DNA from: Actinomadura sp. NAK00032
GTDB lineage: Bacteria; Actinomycetota; Actinomycetes; Streptosporangiales; Streptosporangiaceae
DNA length: 64,000 nucleotides
Assembly: GCF_013364275.1 (NCBI RefSeq)
Contig: NZ_CP054932.1
Coordinates: 6,944,001-7,008,000, forward strand
Direction: 5' to 3'
The notes under the pieces are model-generated. The model did no database searches. It had not been told where the DNA came from and saw only the letters and a program-made list of their open reading frames with translations. Numbering within the stretch: position 1 is the stretch's first letter; every line of letters begins with the position of its first letter. The position numbers and the translations under genes are program-made. This document shows positions 60,480 to 64,000 of this stretch, one piece after another.

Positions 60480-61096
60480 CTCGCGTGCTCCGCGGCGCTC
60501 CGGCGGCGGCGCAGCACGAGCACCGCTCCGCCTCCCACGACGACGGCCGCCGCTCCGGCACCGCCCGCCCACACCGCCGCGGGCGTCCCGCCGCCGTCGA
60601 AGGAGACGGGGACGCGGACGTCCTGCGTGCGGTCCGCCGTCCGGGTGTGGTCGGCGCGGCTGGCGACCACGCACCGAGTCTCCGCGCAGTCCACGGTGGC
60701 GGAGAGCCGCGCCGCGACGTTCAGGGTGACGCTGAACGTGCCGCCGGTCCCGTAGCGCACGGCGAGGTCCCGCCCGTACGGGGGCGGGTTGTCGGAGATC
60801 CAGTGGGACGCGCCGGTGGAGCCCGTCGTGTCGGCGCCTCCGCCGCACGGGCTCGGCGCCTTGCCGGGCCCGTTGTCCTTGCAGAAGGCGACGTAGACGC
60901 CCTTGCGGGTGTCGAAGCCCTTGCCGCTGACGGTGACCGTCTCGCCGCCGGCCTTCAGGCCCGACGTCTTGGACACCGTGAGGGTCTGGCCCCGGGCGCC
61001 GGTGGCCGAGCCGGCGTCGGCGTGGGCCGCCGCCGTTCCGGTCCATGCGGCCAGTCCCAGGGCACCGAGCAGGAGGGGGGTGCGCAGCGGTCTCAT
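60476..61096 (-). CDS. Membrane-anchored heme-locus surface protein, first gene of hmu operon
   Basis: 206 residues. A signal peptide (LLLGALGLAAWTGTAAAHAD) is followed by an Ig-like domain of about 130 residues (LTVSKTSGLKAGGETVTVSG, KGFDTRKGVYVAFCKDNGPG) and a C-terminal membrane segment with an RRRR stop-transfer tail. It shares the end motif VDC-x4-C-x7-H-x4-DRTQD-x3-PVSF with the two proteins encoded divergently. It corresponds to proteins usually found in actinobacterial heme-uptake (HtaA-type) loci. I infer heme capture at the envelope and transfer to HmuT. Confidence 0.78.
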   Translation of the reverse strand: MRPLRTPLLLGALGLAAWTGTAAAHADAGSATGARGQTLTVSKTSGLKAGGETVTVSGKGFDTRKGVYVAFCKDNGPGKAPSPCGGGADTTGSTGASHWISDNPPPYGRDLAVRYGTGGTFSVTLNVAARLSATVDCAETRCVVASRADHTRTADRTQDVRVPVSFDGGGTPAAVWAGGAGAAAVVVGGGAVLVLRRRRSAAEHAR

Positions 61097-61165
61097 TCGT
61101 CCGTCCCAATGCCGTTGCCGTGCTGACCCGGCGTTCTGCCTCTTTACGCCGAGCGGATCATTACC

Positions 61166-61184
61166 TTAACTTAGCCTTACCTAA
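61166..61184. promoter_or_regulatory. IdeR/DtxR iron box 1
   Basis: TTAACTTAGCCTTACCTAA agrees with the DtxR/IdeR consensus TTAGGTTAGGCTAACCTAA at 15 of 19 positions. It is within the 127-bp divergent region between the hmu operon and the plus-strand surface-protein genes. Confidence 0.8.
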
Positions 61185-61190
61185 CTTTCA

Positions 61191-61209
61191 TTAGGCAAGC
61201 CTTACCTAA
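61191..61209. promoter_or_regulatory. IdeR/DtxR iron box 2
   Basis: TTAGGCAAGCCTTACCTAA agrees with the consensus at 15 of 19 positions. It starts 25 bp after box 1 and ends at the AGGAG ribosome site of the gene at 61224. Two adjacent boxes suggest tight iron repression of both transcripts. Confidence 0.8.
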
Positions 61210-61223
61210 CAGGAGTCGTCAGC

Positions 61224-61994
61224 GTGAGCCGGTGTCAGCGCATCCTCGGTCCGGTCGTCGCGGTCGCCGCGGCGGGCGCCGGCCTCGTCGCGGTCGCGCC
61301 CCCGGCGCACGCGGCGTCGCTGCGCGTCTCCCCGACGGCGAACCTCGCTCCGGGCGGGCAGCAGGTGACGGTCGCGGGCTCCGGCTTCGACGCCGCCCGC
61401 AACAACGGGTTCGGCGTGTACGTGGTCTTCGGGCCGCGCCGAGGCGACTTCCACCGCAACGCCAACGCGTTCGCGTCGGCGGTATGGGTGCACCGGGGCG
61501 GCAGCGGCGCCGGGCAGGCCCGGATGTCCGCCGCCGGGACGTTCACGGTGACGCTCAGGGTGAAGGCGAAGTACACCGACGGCGACGGGCGCGCCGTGGA
61601 CTGCGCCGCGACCGGCTGCTACGTGATGGCCTTCGCCGCCCATGGCGTGCCGGACCGCAGCCAGGACGCCTTCGTCCCGGTGTCGTTCCGCGCCTCCCGC
61701 CCCTCCGGCGGGACGGCCCCCGGCGGTGGCGCCTCCAGCCCGGCCGCCGCGCCGAGCGGCAGGACGACCGCGGCCCCGAACACCACGGCGAGCACCGCCG
61801 CTTCCTCCTCCCCCACCGCCGCCGGGGCCGCGCCGCAGGCGTCCCCGGCCGGATCGGCGACACCGCTCGCCGTCGAGCCGTACCGCGTCACGGCCGCCGG
61901 AGCTCCCGCGCGGTCGCCATGGCCGTTCTGGCTCGCGGTCGGCGCCGTCGCCGCCGCCGCGCTCGCGGTGCGGCGCCTCGCCCGCCGCCGCTGA
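61224..61994 (+). CDS. Anchored surface protein of the heme locus
   Basis: 256 residues from GTG 61224 (AGGAG upstream). A signal peptide (VVAVAAAGAGLVAVAPPAHA) is followed by an Ig-like domain (LRVSPTANLAPGGQQVTVAG, FGVYVVFGP, HRNANAFASAVWVHRGG) ending in VDC-x4-C-x7-H-x3-DRSQD-x3-PVSF, a Thr/Ser/Pro/Ala-rich stalk of some 70 residues and a membrane segment with the tail RRLARRR. No sortase motif. Conserved His/Tyr residues are candidate heme ligands. Confidence 0.78.
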   Translation: MSRCQRILGPVVAVAAAGAGLVAVAPPAHAASLRVSPTANLAPGGQQVTVAGSGFDAARNNGFGVYVVFGPRRGDFHRNANAFASAVWVHRGGSGAGQARMSAAGTFTVTLRVKAKYTDGDGRAVDCAATGCYVMAFAAHGVPDRSQDAFVPVSFRASRPSGGTAPGGGASSPAAAPSGRTTAAPNTTASTAASSSPTAAGAAPQASPAGSATPLAVEPYRVTAAGAPARSPWPFWLAVGAVAAAALAVRRLARRR

Positions 61995-62108
61995 TCCCGC
62001 CTCCTCCGGACCCGCCTCCTCCGGACCCGCCCCCGCCGTGCCGCCCGGCCCGGCGGCCACCGTCTCCGGCGCGCTCGCGCCGGTGTCCCCTCCTCGCTAG
62101 GAGAATCC

Positions 62109-63113
62109 ATGAGATCCCCCCTCGGTCGGACGTCGCGCCGGACCGCCGTCCTCGGCGCGGCCGCCGTCCTCGGGCTCGGCCTCGCGGCGGCGCCCGCGCT
62201 CGCCGCCGGACCGTCCACGACCGTGACGCCGACGACCGGCGCCGATCCGGCGGGCCAGGACATCCGCGTCACCGGCGCCGGGTTCGACCCGGACAAGAAC
62301 AACGGCTTCGGCGTTTATGTGGCGTTCGGCCCGAAGAAGGGCGCCGACTGGTACCTGAACGCCAACGCGTTCCAGGCCACCAAGTGGGTGCACAAGAACG
62401 CGTCCGGCAGTTCCGGGCAGGCGAAGATGAACGCCGACGGCACCTTCGACCTGACCCTGACCGGCGTCAAGGCCCAGTACACCGACGGCGACGGCAACAA
62501 GGTCGACTGCCTCACCACCCAGTGCTACATCCTGACGCTCGCCGCCCACGGGTCGCCCGACCGCAGCCAGGACACCGCGACGCCGGTCACCTTCACCGGC
62601 GGCGAGAACCCGGACCCGGACCCGGGCGGCGGGGACCCCGGCACCGGTGAGCCGGGCGGCGGCACGGGCGACCAGCGCATCACCGCCGACGTCACCCGGA
62701 CCGGCGCCCTCAGCATGTCGATGGCCGGCACCGACGTGGCGCTGACCGACGCCGCGCCCGGCGGCAGCGCCACCGGCGCGCTGCACAAGGCCACCGTCAC
62801 CGACGCGCGCGGCACCGACGCGGGCTGGAACCTCGTCGGCCAGATGAGCGACCTGTCCTCGGCCGAGGGCGGCACCATCCCGGCGGCGAACCTGGCGTGG
62901 ACGCCGAGCGCCGCGGTCGTCGAGGACGGCTCCGGCGCGGCCGTCGCCCCCGGACCGCGGGTCCGCGGCCTGGGCACCGCGCAGACCCTGGCCACGTCCG
63001 CGGCCGGGGCCAGCGGCGGCGTCTTCGAGGCCGGCGCCGGGCTCGACCTGCTCGTGCCGGCCGGCGTCACCCCCGGTTCGTACACCGGCACGCTCACGCT
63101 GACCCTGTCCTGA
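62109..63113 (+). CDS. Secreted protein fusing the heme-locus domain to a WxL-like domain
   Basis: 334 residues. A signal peptide (TAVLGAAAVLGLGLAAAPAL, then AA) is followed by an N-terminal domain closely like that encoded at 61224 (FDPDKNNGFGVYVAFGPKKG; NANAFQATKWVHKNAS; VDC-x4-C-x7-H-x3-DRSQD). A Gly/Asp/Pro linker and a C-terminal WxL-like domain follow (VTDARGTDAGWNLVGQMSDL; GAGLDLLVPAGVTPGSYTGT). WxL domains bind peptidoglycan non-covalently. Together with the DUF916-type partner downstream this would hold the putative heme-binding domain on the wall. Confidence 0.78.
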   Translation: MRSPLGRTSRRTAVLGAAAVLGLGLAAAPALAAGPSTTVTPTTGADPAGQDIRVTGAGFDPDKNNGFGVYVAFGPKKGADWYLNANAFQATKWVHKNASGSSGQAKMNADGTFDLTLTGVKAQYTDGDGNKVDCLTTQCYILTLAAHGSPDRSQDTATPVTFTGGENPDPDPGGGDPGTGEPGGGTGDQRITADVTRTGALSMSMAGTDVALTDAAPGGSATGALHKATVTDARGTDAGWNLVGQMSDLSSAEGGTIPAANLAWTPSAAVVEDGSGAAVAPGPRVRGLGTAQTLATSAAGASGGVFEAGAGLDLLVPAGVTPGSYTGTLTLTLS

Positions 63114-63120
63114 CCCGTCC

Positions 63121-63150
63121 GGTGGCGCCGCGCCCCGCCGCGGCGCCACC
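63121..63150 (+). terminator. Strong hairpin between the WxL-like gene and the DUF916-type gene
   Basis: GGTGGCGCCGCG (63121-63132) pairs perfectly with CGCGGCGCCACC (63139-63150), 12 bp with a 6-base loop. It begins 7 bp after the WxL-like gene stop and ends 19 bp before the next start, so it may be an attenuator limiting the downstream gene. Confidence 0.55.
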
Positions 63151-63169
63151 CCCACCCGCGGAGCCCACC

Positions 63170-64000
63170 ATGACCAGCAAGGCCGCCCTCGCGGGCGGTG
63201 CCGTCCTGACGGCCGTCCTCCTCATCCCGCCCGCGCCGGCCGCGGCCGCCCCGGGCGACCCGGGCGCCATGGCCTGGGCGGTGCGGCCCGCCGGGCCGAA
63301 GGGCCCCAGCGGGCGCGACTACTTCGGCTACTCGCTCTCCCCCGGGCAGACCGTCCGGGACAAGGTGTCGATCTCCAACCTGAGCGACCGCGCCCGGACG
63401 TTCCGGGTGTACGCCACCGACGCCTTCACCACCGCCGACGGCTCGTTCGGCCTGCTCACCGCCGACCGCACCCCGACCGGCGTCGGGACGTGGGTGACGA
63501 TCGAGCGCGGCTCGTACACGGTCAAGGCGGGCAGGACGGTGCAGGTGCCGTTCACGCTCAAGGTGCCGCACGACGCCACGCCGGGCGACCACGGCGGCGG
63601 CATCGTCGCGTCCGTCACCGAGCAGCGGACCACCGCGCGGGGGCAGCGCGTCAACGTCGACCGGCGGGTCGCGGCGCGCGTCTACCTGCGGGCCGCCGGG
63701 GCGCTCGCGCCCGCCCTCCAGGTCACCGCGCTGCGCACCGGGTACGACGCGCCGCTCGTCGGCAACGGCCGGATGGACGTCACCTACACCGTCCGCAACA
63801 CCGGGAACCTGCGGATGACCGCGCTGGCCAGGATCGGCGCGCAGGGGCCGTTCGGGCTGCCGCTCGGGGAGCAGGTCTCCCGCGGCATCCCCGAACTGCT
63901 GCCCGGCGGCAGCTACACCTTCACGGAGCGGATCGGCGGCGTCCCGCCGGCGGGACGGCTGGCCGCCTCGGTCAGGCTCTCGCCGACCGACCCGCAGACC
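63170..64000 (+). CDS. WxL-partner protein with DUF916-type domain (partial, cut by window end)
   Basis: At least 277 residues from ATG 63170; no stop before the window ends. A signal peptide (AALAGGAVLTAVLLIPPAPA) is followed by a DUF916-like beta domain: WAVRPAGPKGPSGRDYFGYS, LSPGQTVRDKVSISNLSDRA, VPHDATPGDHGGGIVASVTE and YTVRNTGNLRMTALARIGA. DUF916/DUF3324 proteins accompany WxL proteins in Gram-positive bacteria and are usually membrane-anchored at the C-terminus. It probably completes the surface complex encoded from 61224. Confidence 0.82.
   Translation, partial: MTSKAALAGGAVLTAVLLIPPAPAAAAPGDPGAMAWAVRPAGPKGPSGRDYFGYSLSPGQTVRDKVSISNLSDRARTFRVYATDAFTTADGSFGLLTADRTPTGVGTWVTIERGSYTVKAGRTVQVPFTLKVPHDATPGDHGGGIVASVTEQRTTARGQRVNVDRRVAARVYLRAAGALAPALQVTALRTGYDAPLVGNGRMDVTYTVRNTGNLRMTALARIGAQGPFGLPLGEQVSRGIPELLPGGSYTFTERIGGVPPAGRLAASVRLSPTDPQT

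Noticed and set aside
1..64000. CRISPR array, prophage, or secondary-metabolite gene cluster
   Set aside because: No regularly spaced repeats, no phage structural genes and no PKS/NRPS modules were seen. The epoxide hydrolase and the class A monooxygenase are isolated and not part of a biosynthetic cluster.

Overview
The window is very GC-rich, with strong G/C bias at third codon positions, frequent GTG starts, many ATGA/GTGA stop-start overlaps, Scr1/WhiJ-type XRE-DUF397-ATPase genes, a SigE-family ECF sigma factor and IdeR/DtxR boxes. This points to a filamentous actinomycete, plausibly Streptosporangiales/Thermomonosporaceae (Actinomadura-like). The order is an inference; no rRNA or other decisive marker is present.

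Layout. 0.1-3.0 kb: a stand-alone alanyl-tRNA synthetase gene broken by a one-base frameshift, then tRNA-Pro(TGG) and tRNA-Gly(TCC). 3.0-9.7 kb: a partly decayed zone behind tRNA-Gly with remnants of a histidine kinase, a RibD-type reductase, a TetR regulator and an IS110 transposase, between intact genes (VOC protein, M28 membrane peptidase, PPOX oxidoreductase, two MmcQ/YjbR proteins). 9.7-13.3 kb: ECF sigma factor with a membrane partner, and a DUF397/XRE/ATPase trio. 13.5-27.9 kb: secreted SGNH hydrolase, PhoD phosphoesterase plus discoidin-domain protein, GNAT, AraC/SDR divergent pair, an orphan cytochrome b (QcrB), an epoxide hydrolase, a pentapeptide-repeat protein, and a rifampicin monooxygenase (Rox) homologue preceded by a possible leader peptide and hairpin.

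28.2-48.2 kb reads as one functional block: secreted M9 collagenase, peptide ABC transporter, Xaa-Pro peptidase of family M24, secreted S1 protease, two paralogous GntR/FCD regulators, LysR, and an operon for 4-hydroxyproline breakdown (hydroxyproline 2-epimerase, three-part D-hydroxyproline dehydrogenase, pyrroline-hydroxycarboxylate deaminase) behind an XRE-cupin regulator. I interpret it as a collagen-to-hydroxyproline utilization locus. Two shared operator-like motifs (GTGCAAT-type and GTTCG-N6-CGAAC) support co-regulation.

48.2-56.7 kb: TetR with perfect palindromic operators and a DsbA/FrnE-like protein lacking the second CxxC cysteine; VOC, DinB and WYL genes; a giant P-type ATPase with a degenerate extra P-domain; cysteine dioxygenase. 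56.8-64 kb: an iron/heme acquisition locus (heme oxygenase, HmuTUV-like transporter, three related secreted or anchored proteins, one joined to a WxL-like domain, and a DUF916-type WxL partner cut by the window end) organised around two adjacent IdeR/DtxR boxes.
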